From Brachypodius melanocephalos (Eukaryota > Chordata > Aves > Passeriformes > Pycnonotidae), in contig VZSR01002340.1 of the NCBI GenBank assembly GCA_013398615.1, positions 11,613,506 through 11,677,505 on the forward strand: a stretch of DNA of 64,000 nucleotides, read 5' to 3'. Below are positions 27,201 to 42,000 of the stretch, piece after piece. The notes under the pieces were generated by a model, which was not told the origin of the DNA, searched no databases, and worked only from the letters and a program-made list of their open reading frames with translations. How positions within the stretch are numbered: the first letter of the stretch is position 1; each line of letters starts with the position of its first letter. The translations under genes were made by a program, and so were the position numbers.

Positions 27201-29427
27201 GGGGGTTTGCAGACGCAACTTTAATTGGTCCCCAGGACCTTGCTTTGAAGTGATGACTCACAAAGAGTATTTTGTCAAGCCAACTGTGCCATAAAAATAT
27301 TAAGTGTGGCTTAAAACAGTAAAGGTTTTATTATCCTGTTAACTTCCTGTCATGAAGCATTGCATTAAATTGTACTTTTAAGGGATTAATGACCTATTCG
27401 CTTCATTCCTTGCTGTATTTGTGGTTATAAAAGCTATTAAAAGCCATGTTTTCAACAACAGTGTTAATGAAGATATTGGAAAATCATTCAAGCACAAATA
27501 CATTCTAATCCATAGTATTAATCCAATTGCCTTTCCCTAGGAGAGTTTCTTTCAGTGCTCCCTGGGGACCTTGGAGCATTGTGGCCATTTTGTGGGCACA
27601 GCCAGAGAAGTTAAATATTTGAGAAAGAAACATAAGGAATAAAAGCTTCCACCTACATTACACGAGTCTGAAGCCCTCTCACTCAGGAAGGACCATCCAG
27701 AAGAGTGGAAAATGTCCCTGTCAACACAGACAACAGACAGCACAACGTGTCACTACCACAGCTGAAAACAAACACCAAACTATGGGAAACAGCCACCATT
27801 CCCCGGCTTGTTATTTTGGACAGAAAATTAATCCAATTTATTCTGTGACAGACAGGTCTGCAAAATCAGCTTTGTGAAACAATGATGAATCCTTGAAGTT
27901 TTTGTTTATAAATAGAACCGAGCAATTGATTTCTTTGGTTGTTTGGCAAGTGGTTTATCCACTTGGGAAGCTGAAACCATTCATGAAATTCTGCTGAATT
28001 TTGCAATCACTTTTGGCTAAAAAAAGATTAAAATGTAGGAACGCTGAAATGTGTGGCACTGATGCTGGTTGAAACATTTCAAAATCGTATTTTTCGCTTT
28101 TATTTTTTTTTAAAAAAAGCATGCCTTGAGAAAAAAAAAAAAAAAGTTAAGGGTAAAACATTGCAAGCAGACTTAAAACAGGGTCACATTTTCAGTATCA
28201 CAACTAACCCAAGCCTCCACTACTTGTGGAGCCCAACGCAAACCTTTTATTTTTTCAGCTATCAAATTGCCAACCAGTAACAAAATAGGGACAGACTGCT
28301 CCATACTGGTATTGTGATTGCCTCCTCAGGGGTTTTCACACCAAGCTGCCACCATCCAGAGTAAAAAGGACACCGGGACCCTGGTCCAGCACACAGATGG
28401 GACACCACTGAAAACCAGTGAATGGTCAACACCCCCAGACACTGCACAGCAAAGGAAAGGAGGGTTGGAGGTAAAAACAAGCAACCAACCAACCTCTCAA
28501 AGTCCTGCCTTTCCCTGTACAGGATACTGGAGGTCTCCCAGCCATGGGCACCTTCCCTGCATGGTGATTTCACCTCTTCACCCTCACGTGTTTCCTGGGA
28601 GAGGAGCTGTCACAATTTTCCTTGACCCCAGCTCGAGGATTTCCTTAACCCCACACAGTCACTCACGGAGAGAACCCAGCTCAGCCAGTGCCCAGCCTGG
28701 TCCTTCATCAATGGATCTATTATCTACACAATGCAGTTTTTAACATCTTATATGAAAGCCCCATACATATTGAGACACATGGCACTCAATTTATTTACCT
28801 CAGAAAGGTGAAGAGATTCAAAAATTCTGACTGGTGAGTAATTTGTGCCAAAGTAAGGAAATAAATGTGAGCTTTCCTTGCTTCTGGTTATCTTGTTATT
28901 TTTACTGACTGCATGCAGTTACTGATGGAAGAAAATTTGAGTGTGATTCTGAAAATGATTGAGAAACATTTGAGGACGCTGCTCTCGCAGTGGGATTGTG
29001 AAAAGAGCTATCTCTGACACCAAGGGCATATTTAGCAAGTTGCTCCTTATACACTGCAAAGTAGGTGAGTTCTTTCTTTACATCACCATCTCACTGTAAA
29101 AACACAAGAATAGCAGTGAAAGTGATGATGAGGGTTTTTTTACTCTCTAAGTAATAGTCATAGGCTACTTAAGAATGCCCTCACAGACATTAAACTTTTT
29201 CTTATATCCCATTAGCACAAAAGAAAAAGGAGTGAAGAGCATTTTCAAAACTATTTCCGAGGTTAACTATTCCAGGGTGGTGCCATTTACCACCAGCTGT
29301 GTGTGGCTTGATATCTGAGTGGCGTTAAAAGCGCAGATATGACAGCTGAGCTGGTTACTTGCTTTTTATATTTGCCTTTTATTTCTCTGCTTTTAAAATC
29401 TCTTTTAATGTCTTCTTTAGTCTTCTT

Positions 29428-29458
<31 letters not shown>

Positions 29459-31899
29459 TTTTTTTTTTTTTTTTCTGATTACTGTGATAGTCAAGAATTG
29501 CTGCTCATCTACTCCTCCTTCCTTTCAGGGATAATTACTTTGGCCTCTTCCTGCCTATTTCAGAACACGGATGGAATCTACAGCTTATTCAGAGCCAGAA
29601 TTTTAGGATGTGCAGGTTCTCCATCATGCAGTTGTGCCCTTGGGAAGCACTGAGTGCTGGAGAGGAGCAGCCTTCAGTGGTCAGGAGAGTGAACAGCCAC
29701 TGAACCACGATTTCCAATGCCTGGATGCAGATCCTGCATCCACTGATACCAAGTGTTATTGATGCAAATGTTGATACAGGTTGACAGCAATTTGCCAGAA
29801 GTTTTGGCTCTGCATAATTTGAGTTGACTCTGAAAACTATTGGAAACAGAAATAGCTTACAGGTTTAAAATAAAGCCAGCTGTTTATGAGGGAATGCTCT
29901 GGATTAAATGAGCTTTCAGAGATGTTGAAGAAAGGATTCTGTCTCAGATTTCTGGGAAGAAGATACGGATTTTTTTATTTAAGTGGTTTTTATAAATTTT
30001 GTATGCTGTATCCCTAAAAATCTCCAATGACTCTGAACTTCTAAAACTTTCAATAAAGATAGAGATGGAGAGAAAGGCAGAAAATACATGCCCACAGCCA
30101 TGCACACTCTTTGGGAAATGCAGAGATAGCATAAGCAGTAGCACTAAAAATCCATACCACAGCACATCAGCTCATCTAGTGCCAATGGAAGTCAAGCTCT
30201 ATTATTAAAAACATTTATTATTCAAAGCACTCAGAGAGCAAATGCTTGTACCTGATACTACATTTCTCAATTACTCGGATATATTCTATATTCATATCGA
30301 TGAAATAATTCTACATACACGGGGAACAGAAGAAATACAGACTAACATAATGCTGGCTGTTGATTCTGATTGACAGCTGTGAAGTATGGCCACATCTGAT
30401 TGTTAAAGTTTAAAAGGATTTTTAAATTAGAGGTAGCGTTTCTGAGCCTAGCGCCGAAAAACCCTGACATTTGCAGCGCTGGGAGCAGGCTGTGAGAGGG
30501 ATTTCTATCCTGGTTTCCCACCCAGGAGAATATATTTACTGTTCAAACATTTGGAGGCAGGCACCCATGGAAATCAACGGGAACTCTGCCACGGGTTTTA
30601 AGGGGAGCAGAATCTGTCCCTGTGTGTAAATACACAGCGATATTTTTTTTCCCTCTGCCTGTTAAAAACCACCATCACAACTGGATGGAACCCGGTTCCA
30701 AACACTCAGACCTGGGGCCTCTTTACCACAGGAGTCTCCAACGATGTCCATCCTTAACACCACAGCAGCTGCCAGCCCAGGGCTCTGAAATGCTGATTTC
30801 AATCAAAACCTTTCCTTTCAAATCTAGCTTAGAGTTTACTCACAGTGCAGAAGTGCTTCTCAGCACTGGAATTTTCAGGATGCGATGCCGAGCCAAATCC
30901 TGCAGGCACGGCTCGCTCATAAGGCAGCAATCTCGTGGCCCACCTCGGAGGCTCTAATGGGGCTACTGTACTCAGCCTCCCACCCTTGGTGAAGCCCACT
31001 AATGGCATCTGTTTTATAGCATTCACTCCTGCAACCTGCTAGCTCCTTGGCTCTCCTGCTGTCACAGGGAGGATGTGCTTTACTATGCTGCAGGTCTGGT
31101 GGAAAGTTGTCAGACTTCAAGCCAAACGTAAAAGCAGCCAGTGCTGAATAAATGACTTGAAATGCTTTCTCCAGGGACCCCTTCCAGGTCCAAGATAGGC
31201 AGATTTGGCCAGTGTTTGTAGACAGTCTTGCTCAGAGGCAAATTAAAAATCAAAATACAGACACCGTTTGAAAAACATCGAAAGCTAGACTCAAACATCC
31301 ACCATGTATTAAGACATTCTTATATAAAAATAACCACAAGGTTGCAAATTCATACTTTCCTACTTGGTGAGACCGACTGCAACCAGGAATAAACCTGGAC
31401 ATGTGTGGGGCAGACTGCGGTCCTGCCTTCAGAGAAAGCATAAAACTGGAGGTGGAAAGCTGGAGGGAGAAAAACAGGATGCTGTGAACCAGGCAATTGA
31501 ATCCAGCAGTGGGTGGCACACGGAGCAGGACCCTCACCTGCCCCAGTGCAGCCCACAGGAGCTGCCCCACTCAAGCCAGTGGGACAAAGCAGGACATTTG
31601 CTGTGGAAATAGTGAAGTTTTACCTGGGTAAGTCCATGGTACTCTCAATACCTGACTCCCAATCCATCCCTCCTCATCCCTCACACTGGCTCTTCTGGGG
31701 CTGGAGCCCACATTGCAGTTTGGGAATCTGGATGCCAGCCCTCAGTGCCAGACAGCAGGAACACGTCCTGCTTCTGCTGTGTGGGGTGAGAAACAGGAGG
31801 GGTTTGCCAGCAGAAGGTTGGCCAGGAGACTGGAGGGATCCTGAAACGTGGGGCAGGAGCAGATGCAAGATAGGGCAAAGATCTCCAACAGTGTGGCTA
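24239..31899. other. Intergenic, no gene supported
   Basis: Mostly AT-rich. Seen: T-tract plus CT repeat at 25243-25270, a doubled TATAAAAG at 26531-26553, A-tract at 28131-28145, CT/T tract at 29428-29474. No exon or RNA gene recognised. Confidence 0.65.
29428..29474 (+). repeat. (CT)n followed by a T-tract
   Basis: Interrupted CT repeat running directly into about 17 T residues, so a pure pyrimidine strand of more than 45 nt. A similar T-tract plus CT run lies at about 25243-25270. Confidence 0.95.
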
Positions 31900-32240
31900 T
31901 CACAAAATCACAGAATGGCTGGGGTTGGAAAGGACTATTACAAATCATCCAGTTCCCACCCCCTGCCATGGGCAGGGACACCTTCCACCATCCCAGGTTC
32001 CTCCAAGCCCTGTCCAACCTGGCCTGGGACACTGCCAGGGATGGGGCAGCCACAGCTGCTCTGGCCAACCTCTGCCAGAGCCTCACCACCCTCATAATAA
32101 TTTACTCTCAATATCTAATCTAAACTTCTAAATCTCTTTCAGTTTAAAGGAATTCTTCTTTGACCCATCACTACATGTCCTTACAAAAAGTTCCTCTCCA
32201 GTTTTGTCGTAGGCTCCCATTAGGTACTGAATGAGGAGTC
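31900..32240 (-). mobile_element. CR1 LINE fragment, reverse orientation
   Basis: It starts with TCACAGAATGGCTGGGGTTG (complement of a CR1 terminus), followed by CCCTGCCATGGGCAGGGACA, CCTGTCCAACCTGGCCTGGG and a TTCCTCTCCAG segment near the far end. Its 3' half is very similar by eye to the opposite-strand copy at 63022-63382, so both probably belong to one subfamily. The right boundary is approximate. Confidence 0.92.
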
Positions 32241-34406
32241 ATGAGCAAATGCCACCTCACTTCATTTTGGGGAGGTTTTGTGCCTGCAGAGCATTAAGAA
32301 ACCCTGCACTCAAGCTGCCAGGCTTGGCTTCATGAATGACACACAACTGAGGGGGTCAGGACACCACAGAATGGGTATAGAAGAGTGGTAAAGTGGAAGA
32401 AGAGACAAGAGAAAATCTTCAAGCCAGTTTTGCTGCCAGACAGGTACAACCTCAGACAAAACCAGTCACAGCAGCCCCTTCACATGATGCTTGTTCTTGG
32501 CAATGACTCTTTAGATTCTCTGGCTGAGTTTATAGCCTGGCTACATAAGAGATTTTTGGGCATAACTGGGTGACACAGAGCGCTGCTGGGTGCCACAGCC
32601 CAGGATTGCCACCAGCATCTTGGACCACAGGCTGTGCTCAGGGATGACTTGGAAACAGCCATGCAATTGTTAGGGCAAAATCATGTTTACAGCCATTGCT
32701 TCCCACCACACAGGAGGAATAATCTCAGCCCACGAAGCTCCTTTTTCATCCTTCTGCTGTCCCTCTCTGTGGCAGCATCATGTAGCACAAGCCACCTCGC
32801 TCCTCACCACCCCAGTTATCATGGAAAATCCTCAGAGACCCAGGAACTGATCATTCTGCCTCTGCACATTGCTCCTCTTGCCACACACCACCCCTCCTGC
32901 TATATGGGACAGGCAGAGTCGTTGTGAAAGCTACAGGGCTCCCAAAAAAGCCACTCAGGGCATGAGTCATGTCTCAGTGCTGCTGTGGTTTGGTCAGCAG
33001 CTAATCACTGCAAATCCATGGCACAGCTGGAACAGAACACCCTGCCAGTCAGCACTGGCTGGCCGGGGACACCTTTCACTTCTGTATTCCCCATTCTTCA
33101 TTGTTTTCATCTGCTCATCAATCTCCTTCTGTGTGTGCCACTGGTCCCAGTGGTACAGCAGCAGCAAAACAGAGAGGAGCCTGTGCTTCCATGAAAATGA
33201 AGTCTATCCTTCCATCCACATCTGAACGGGATCTCACTCAAGCACTTCATACCTCCAGATTAAAATCTTAAACCAGTCACTGCAGGATGTACTGCTTGTG
33301 CAGTTACCAAAAATGCCCTTGTGTTACCTGGATTTGGGAAGCTCTTGAAATGTGTTAAAAATGATAGTGAGGAAAAGAAAAATCTCCCGAGCAGTAAGGA
33401 GGAGATCAGGATTTGGGGCACATACCCAAACTGATATTTAAGATAACCTTCAACTCAAACCCCATGTGGGTCAGTATTTGCGTGCTTTAGAATGTTTGCT
33501 TGCACACCAGAAGTAAAATTGTGCCAAACACCATCACAGCTTCACTACAACTTATTTTAATTATCATTTTCAAGAGGAACCCGTGAAAATGTGAGTTAGG
33601 AGGCAAAAGGAAGAAATAACCTGGAATCGACCACATTTTCCAGCTGTTTAAGCACCACAGAGTTTTCTAGGGTAGGCAAGAACTTTGAGCTGTTTAAAAG
33701 TCCAAATTTTTACTTTAAAATAATAACAGCAACTTTATGTGTATTCACTAGGCATTGATATTGCTCTCATACTGTATCAGGGTGGGCTTGTGTGGGGGTA
33801 GGTGAAGAACAAATTTCTGTAACCATCAGGGAAAGAAATGGAGACAAATAATCACTTCCAAATTTGAAGCAAGAAAATGAAGATGCTTTTCCTGTGTTGT
33901 CCCAGTTAACTAGACATCAAATAATTAGTCAAAGTGGTGGGTTTGGTTTTGTTGTTTTTTTTTTTTTTTTTTAAATTTTTCTAAATTTGAAAAAAAATAA
34001 AGCAAAGCTTCTCATGGCCCTTAATGCATAGAAGAGCCTGGGAGTCCTGGAAGATGCCAGGAGAATTTCTCAACGTGTTCACTGACACACAAAATGCTTT
34101 AAAAAGTTACACAGAAAAGTCTGTCTTCAAGAAACTGATAGGACCTCATGCCAGCTCTGGGACACCTTTAATATTGAAAAGAGCTGCCAGTGTTTATTAT
34201 TTCACATCCAATTTGTTGCCATAAACAGTTCAAAAGAAAGTGATTAGCTTCACATTAAAGAGGCTCTGCCAGCAAGGGAACAGAACACGTCAGAGATGCC
34301 AGAGCCGGTGGCTTTGCCTGTTGGGAATGCTTTCAAATCACACAGCACCAGACAGGAGCAGTGCTGGAGGCAAAAAGCAGAAAAAAATGAGAGTTAAACA
34401 GTGTGA

Positions 34407-34408
<2 letters not shown>

Positions 34409-34446
<38 letters not shown>
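34409..34446 (+). repeat. (GT)19 microsatellite
   Basis: Nineteen uninterrupted GT units, 38 bp. This is the longest pure dinucleotide run in the window and likely polymorphic. Confidence 0.98.
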
Positions 34447-34450
<4 letters not shown>

Positions 34451-37400
34451 TATTATTGTGTCTTTCTGGAGCGCTGTTATTGCAAGCCCAAAATGACATC
34501 ATGATAAAACTACAGGCAAACCCACCGTATTTTTGTAAGGGATCTCAAGGCTCTGGAATATTTTGACTAGAGGGGAAAGCAAAGCCGATCTCCCATCTTC
34601 CACAGCTAACAAGAGCTGACCTTCTCTGAATTTCCTTTGAAGGTTGTACAGTGCAGCAATAAACATGTTTCATGCAGTACACGAATCCTGAGTTGAGGAA
34701 GAGTTTTAGATTTACACATATAAGGTGAAATGGAGGCACAGGACAGGGAAAAGAGACATGCAGTTAAAGCCAGGATACACTCACAACATGGCTAACACGA
34801 GTGCTAAAAATGCCACTAATCTGGGAACGCGGATTTGAGAGATCACACCCCTTCCAATGCCACTGGTGTGTTCTAGTCAGCTCTCTCCCCTCGAATAGGG
34901 AATCATCACTGGTACTGAAAAGCCTAAGAAAAGAGATTTCCATCCTGATCAAGGACTGCACAAAGATACAATTATAATAACCCTCCACTCGTGGAAGCTT
35001 TTTACTTCATACAAATAATCCTTTCAGAGTCAAAGACATATATTTATTCTAGATAACAAGATGCACCGCTGTTGCAAAAGCAGGCTGTGCACTAGGTGTA
35101 GCATTTAGTACAGAAAACCCCTGGCAACATTTTCTTCCCCCCATCGTGGGGAAGTCTGCATCTGTGCTGGAATAGGTTTGATAGCTTCTTAAATATTTAC
35201 TAAAGGAACTATATTATATGCTAAATATTTACAGAATGCATGGTATACTTCACAAGAGCAGTGAACTATAGCTGTGGAATAAGTGCATTGGGTTTATCCT
35301 AGGTATATGAGTTTACTTCTGGAAATGTTCTTGAACAATGCAAAGTGTGACACTTTTATAGCCTGTGACAAATGGGAGTTTGTGTTAAAATTATATTTGG
35401 AATTGCAAGTTTAGGACAGAGCATGTAGATCATTAAGAAGACATTAAACTTTTCTTACCTAGGGTGTAGATCCATATAAAACTCGGGAATGAATAAATTT
35501 TTATATTTCAAATGATAAGATTATTTTAACTCCGTGGTTTTTATGTGCTGGAAGTGTTAAATGTTTAATTGGGCACTCAAAATCATGTCGAGTGAGAGGG
35601 ACCATCTAGAAATTAATTTCTTTTAGATAATGCTTCCTTTAAAGTTGAAGGAAAAGCTTCACAGAGTAATGGTGACAGGAAGATTTTTGGAGCAGGGACC
35701 TGGATGAATGTGTGCACAGACTCTTTTATACACGTACCCAGACCAAAAGCAGTGGAAACACAGGGTCCCTGCAGGTTCTCACCAGAGGAGCAGCTGAAGG
35801 TGTCACAGACTGGCACCAAAAGTACCCTGGTGCTGCAGCCAAACAGGCACCAGGTTCTGTGTTCTGGTTCAAACACACACAGAAAAGGGGGTTCCCACTC
35901 CTGGTTTCACTGGGATGTAAAGTTCTACCGAGGCAGATCCATTCTGATCTGAGTCTGCTGAGGAACACTCCTTCACACCAAAAACCTCTGAATGCAACAG
36001 AGCCCACCTGACCCAGCACAGATTAAGCCAACACCACCTGGAACAAGTTCATTGTGAAACACCAACGGGGTTCTAGGAAAGGCTACACATCTTTCTCTTC
36101 CCCATCCAGCCACCTCTTACTGCCATAAAAATCCACTCTCTGGTGCAAATCAGTAGGAATCAGCCTAAGGCTTCTGCTCTGAGTATTCCCCACTGGCTCC
36201 TTTTTCACAGACATCACCCGCAAACCACAGAGATCTGTGTTGGCAAAGACTGGGAAGTGTTTTTTTCTGAGATCACCAAAAAAGTACTATGCAATATTCT
36301 TCCAAGTCTTTGTAGGAAAGGATCAACTAAATAATTTTCACAGTTTTTGGCTCTTGTGGGATTCCATCAGTGTCACAACACGACATCAAAACTGGTATTT
36401 GTTCTGCAGATTCGAGCCACAAATTGACCGATCATTACCTCCAACAGAAAGGCAGTTTTAAGGGAAAAATGCAAAAGGTGCAGTAAAGAAGTTTGGGTCC
36501 TAGATATTCCTTAACAGCTATTGCTGTCAGACAACAAGGGACAGAGAGATGTGCATGGCTGCTCCCCCTTCCCAAAATTATCTACAACATGCAAGGGATT
36601 TCCCAGCCATGGGAAGCACAGGAGATGGGAGAGGAAAAGAAAGGGTGCAAAATGAGAAAATGTCTGTCAGCATGGGATAAAACAAATTCTAGCTTGAAAG
36701 AAGTACAAAAGCGGTGGACAGGCACCTGCATTAAAGTGGTGTGCATCCAAACCCAGGTTATCACTTTGTTGTACAGATATAGAGCCTTTATTTCCAAGTA
36801 CTTTTTTTTCTCAGTCTCTCTTCCTTTGAAGATGCACTTTCCCTGTTGCTAGACTTCCTGCTTAAACAAACCCCAGTGCATGGTTCTCCTGCGTCACACA
36901 GTTCCTGTTTGCTGATCACTGCTCCACAGCTTTCAATGGACAGCACAAATAAAACATATCTGCAATTTCTTATCTGGAATGCATGGCACAAAAACTGTGG
37001 AGATTTGAACTGGAAGAACTGCACTTCCACACTGGAAGTGAGGTGCTATTTCTGTCCAGATAACATGGCTCGAGGGAAGCCAACCCAATTTAACTTGTTC
37101 CATTGAGCAAACAGTGCTTTCAAAGCTGCAAAGGTTTCAAAAGAGGAAGAATACAGAAAGCTGCTTGGTAAAATCTACAGAAACAGCTCAGAGTGATTTA
37201 ACTAGACCTTCTAGATGCCTGATTAGAAACGTTTCAGAAGGCACTTCAGCACTGAACTTTTGAATTTGAGTCCATTCTGGGGATCCTGAAATGTAATGCC
37301 CCCATGTTTAAGGCATTACAGACCATGATAAAAAAACATCTTTGCCACTTTTTCCTACATTGCCATTGCTGTACTTATCTGTGAACACTAAAATTACAGA

Positions 37401-38540
37401 GTACTCTGCACCTCAATTCACTTTTTCATTGCACCACCGCATTTTCCTGACCATTGCCTTCATTCACTTTTAAAGCACAAGTGCATTTGAATCCTGACAA
37501 AAAGACTGGCAGATTTTAGCATTAATATATATATGATCCATGCTTGCTACAGAGGGTGGAATTCAAATCCCAAATTTTCTGCCTCTGAAGAAAACCTTGA
37601 ACTTCTGTGAAGACCTCCCACAGAAACCAGGAAAGAATTAATGGGCTGCTGAGTTCCTAATATGTCCCACCCTGTGGCACCTGAAGGAAGGAGGTGTTAG
37701 ACTGGCAGGGAACCGCTTGACAGGTTGAATTTCCAGCTATTTATGGCGGCTGACTGAGGGGCCTGGAGCCAAGGACGACAGCTCCCAAGTAAATCCTACC
37801 TTTGGCAAAGAAAGCCTGGCAGAAAAGCAGGGATTTTTCTTGCTGCCAGTGACTTGGGGGTCTCTGATACCAAGTGGGGTGGAAGTATTTGCTGCTGTTT
37901 TTCTCCTTTCTGACTTTTATTGATCACTGGAGGGGTGAGGAGGCTGCTGAGTGCTGGTCCCAAAAAGGGTGAACGGGTTTATGTTCCTGTGTGTTTACTT
38001 TGGACTTTCAGGGGCCATAGAGGGAGTGGAACTTTTTATGCAACGCAGCTGGCAGAAGAAAATCTCCCTGATTTGAGGGTGTTGGAGGGCAGATGGATCA
38101 ACAGAAATTCAGAAGGAAACAATTTCAGAGTTTCTATTAAATTGTGCTGCTCAGAAAGGGGATGTTCTCTGGCCATTATGGCCACACTGATCAATTCCCT
38201 ACCGTGACCAGTGAAACCACCCTGCCAGAAGAGCCCTGCCCAGTTCCCCTCAGACAGGTACAATTATTGCAGGCTGATGGACAGACAAACACTCCTGTTT
38301 CACCAGCTGGTTTAGCAATACTCAGAGGATGCAGCAGGAACATTAATTTCAATACTCCAGTAGCCGAAACAGATTTAAAGATAAAGCAAGAGAATTAATA
38401 CACAGGAAAAGCAAGCATGAACACCCTGATTTTGGTGCATTGTACAGATGTTGGATGTGTAGACATCTTGGGGTAAATATTTTATTTTCTGAAAAACAGA
38501 CAATTTAATTATCCCACATAAAGCCTCATAAATTTTTAGC

Positions 38541-38621
38541 TGGTTGGTTGGTTTTGTGTTGTTTATTTGGTTTATTTTGGTTTTGGTTTGGGGGTTTTAT
38601 GGTTTCAGGATTTTTTTTTTG
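38541..38621 (+). repeat. G/T-only low-complexity DNA (GGTTTT-like)
   Basis: TGGTTGGTTGGTTTTG, GGTTTTGGTTTGGGGG and related strings, followed by a T-run. It is the reverse-complement form of the tract at 3605-3679. Similar stretches are at 25216-25252, 33935-33972 and 39014-39055. Confidence 0.88.
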
Positions 38622-39072
38622 GCTTAAGAAAATAACAAAAACTAGTTACCCATACAAACTGAAGAAAGAAGGGACTATGTTTACTGGGAGATTTGCCAAG
38701 GCACAGGAGATTTAGGTGTAAGTCTATCCTCTTCCTCCAGGATTTCAAATCCCCATGCGGGACACACCCTTATCTTTCCTACAGAGGGAAACCACCCTGA
38801 GGTGTTTTGTTCTCAAAAAGTTCCTGGAGCTGTTTCACCTTGGAGTATCAGCCAAAGTTCTAATCTTTGTACTAATAAATCTTCCATACTCGTATATATT
38901 GACAGTATAACAGGGATGATACCTTCCAGTCCCACATGACCATACTCAAATAATTTTGTTGGCTATGGCATTATCACAGCCTGTGAGACAAGGATCCAAT
39001 GCCTGGATACAAGTTGGTTTTTGCTGGGTTTTGGTGGTTTTTTTTTTTTTTTTTTGAGATCCTATTGTGCAA

Positions 39073-39093
39073 GAAAACAAACAAACAAACAAA
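39073..39093 (+). repeat. (AAAC)n microsatellite
   Basis: About five AAAC units. It follows a long T-tract (39038-39055) by some 17 bases. Confidence 0.9.
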
Positions 39094-42000
39094 TAAAAAA
39101 AAATCTCACAGAACCAGGATTTAAAGTAAAACATTTCAACCTCACCTCACACCACATTTCTTGGTACAAGGAAACACAGAAGTGCTTTGCTGGTCAGAAT
39201 CTGAAGTATGAGAGCAATGCTTTCTCAGTGACTCCCCACCAGCATAACTGTAGAGATGTTCACCTTCTCCCCAGATATTCATAGAAAACATCACTCTCCT
39301 GATTTTTTCAGAGCCAGTATATTTGATAAACTTGTGTTAACACAATGGACAAATTCACAGTGAAATTCAAAGACCACAGATGGGGCATATCAGAGACCAC
39401 ACTGTACCAAGGCTCTCCAAGCCTACGCCTCTTCTTTCATCAGCCAGTTGTACAGTTAACATCCCTTTGAATTTTTTCAGAATTATCTAATTCACTCAAT
39501 CATGTGCCTAATTCCAAGCTGGTTCTTTTCATTAACATCAAAAGGCTTTGGATCAGGCTCTACTAAAAAAAAAAAAAAAAGTTTTTCTACAAAGCTATTG
39601 TGCATTTTTATCAGGTACACAGCGGTGCTTCTGTGGCTCCTGTCCCAGCCTCACCTATCATCACACACACGTTAGCAGATAACATGGCATTAAAGAGCCA
39701 GCAGTGTCCTCCAGGAGAGCTGCAGGAAGGTTTCTTGTCCTGCCAAGCAGCAGCTCTGATAAGGAAGGGATCACCTGCACAAGCAGCACATTCTTACCTC
39801 ACTACCAACATTCTCTTCCAAGTACACAGATATCTTGCCACAAATTACTGTGACTGAAAGGGTTTGAGGTGCAGCAGGAGAGATGGAAAGAGGGGGGAAA
39901 GAGTTGTTTTAAGCCATTTCTGTCTGATTCTGCAACTGAAAGTTGCTTGGAGGTTCTTATGCCTGGAGGTTAGAGACTGGCTCTCCCTAAACATCTCTTT
40001 CCTAGTTTTACCTCCACCCCTACCACCCAAAATCATGTTTTATGGGCTGCAGTTATCATCAATCGATAATTTACAGCTTCAAAACACACATTCTCAAATG
40101 ACACAGCTCTGGTCTTCATAATTAAGCAAGGCCCAACCTGTAAGAGGGCAAAACTTCCCTTACAACCAAATAAAAAGGCATTCAGTGGGATACTAGAGAA
40201 TTCAAACAGCCCCAGCAGAAAAAGTAAATTGTAATAACAATATCTAAAGATGAACACAGAGCCCTTGGAACATCACCTCCCAAACCACTGCTCAATTGAA
40301 AGTGTTTTAATGGTGTAAAACTTGAAATTAGTGGATTAACACCATTAAATTAGTTAACTGTAAATTAGACTTTCATGGGAAATGAAGTAATGACATTTTT
40401 TACATTTCAGATCTTGCACAGCTGAAGTCGTGCCCTTGAAGAGCTACAGATATTTCCATGCCCTTACACTGTTGAAATCCCTGATACTGTCAATACTAAG
40501 TACAGAAAAGTACTCAAAATTCCACAAAACCATTTTTCAAAGCATGACTGATAAAAGTAAACCAGAAAGTTTATAGAGTAAGTAATTTTGAAGATGCTGA
40601 AAATTATTTATAAAAGGTGTTCTTATCACAAGACAGAGCCTTTAGTACAGCTGGAAAATACCCAAGAGTGGAAAATCACCCGAGCAACTAAAAAAAAATA
40701 AAAACCACCTGAGCAACAAATAAATTTCAACTTAAAAAACATAATGAGGGAAGGATGATTCAGAGAGCTTGTGTTCACTGCTCAATCTTAAGTAATGGTC
40801 TAAGTACCAACAAACAGGAAACATCTTTGCTCAGGTGCTGAATGCCCTTCTCTCCTCCTGAAGGATACATAGGTTGAAGATGTGTAGCACATCATATAAC
40901 TGGGTACTCTAAAAATGGACCCTGTATAATCAGCCTTCACTAGGAAAGTATGGGAATTGCAATGATTCCTGGTTTACTCTTCTAATTGCAATAAAGAAAC
41001 CAAATCTTAGTTAGAAAATACAGATATTCACAGGATATAACAGCATCTGTTCACTGGTAATGTCACTGCTTTTAGAAAAAAAGAATTCCATATAGCACGT
41101 ATAATTGGGAGAGTAATTTTAAATCTGTGAATGCATGATCCCTATCAGTTCACAAAATCCAGACTCCTTGTCCAAACTCCACCCTCCTTCTCGGGAAATA
41201 AAAAAAAACCCAACCCAGAGGTTGCACTAAACTCGGCTCAGGGATGGTTAGATGGAAATCAGAGTCGGAGAATGGCAGTCAAGGAGTTTGAATTTTCTGT
41301 CTGAGAGCATCAGCTCTGGTTCCTAAGCCTTACTGTGGGGCTGGGGAGCCACCCTTTGGTCACTGCTCTAAGTGCAAAATCAATATAACCGCACACTCTG
41401 ACAGCTTCTGCCCTCTGAGGAGGGCTCTTGATGAACACCTATAGACGTGCTGGTCTTGCCAACAGCTGTTGCAAGGATGTCTCTGGTTTAACATCAATTA
41501 CAGAGTGCATCTTACCTCACGGGGATGGCAGGGAGGAGTAATTTCTGTATGTGTGTGGCTTTGAGCACGTTATGTGCTAAATGTTACACTCTGTGCCCTT
41601 CATTCTCTGTCCTGTCATGGACACAGACCAATTCCCACAAACTGAATGGACAGCATCATGCCTCACTGAAATGAGGAAAGGAAACTGAACATTTGTAGCC
41701 TTGTAGGTTTCTCTTCCCAGAGCCCAAAACTGACTAAATGAAAAGGTTGCACTTGAATTACAAACTACTTTGTGACAGACACAGATGAGTGTGGAAAGGA
41801 GAGCAGCACACAGAAAACACCAACCAACTGCTACCATATGATTTCAGCAAAACAGGCTGGACACTGATGTAGAGAGGCAAAATCCTCAAAGAATGTAAAA
41901 CACAGATTCTAAGCTCTAGAGAGGTCAGCCGACACTGCAGAAAGGGAAACCCATGGAAAGCAGCCAGAGAGATTAAACTTAAGCCCCACACAACTCTTAT

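Noticed and set aside
31513..32097. 194-codon open frame
   Set aside because: Its second half runs through an antisense CR1 fragment, so it is not a conserved gene.
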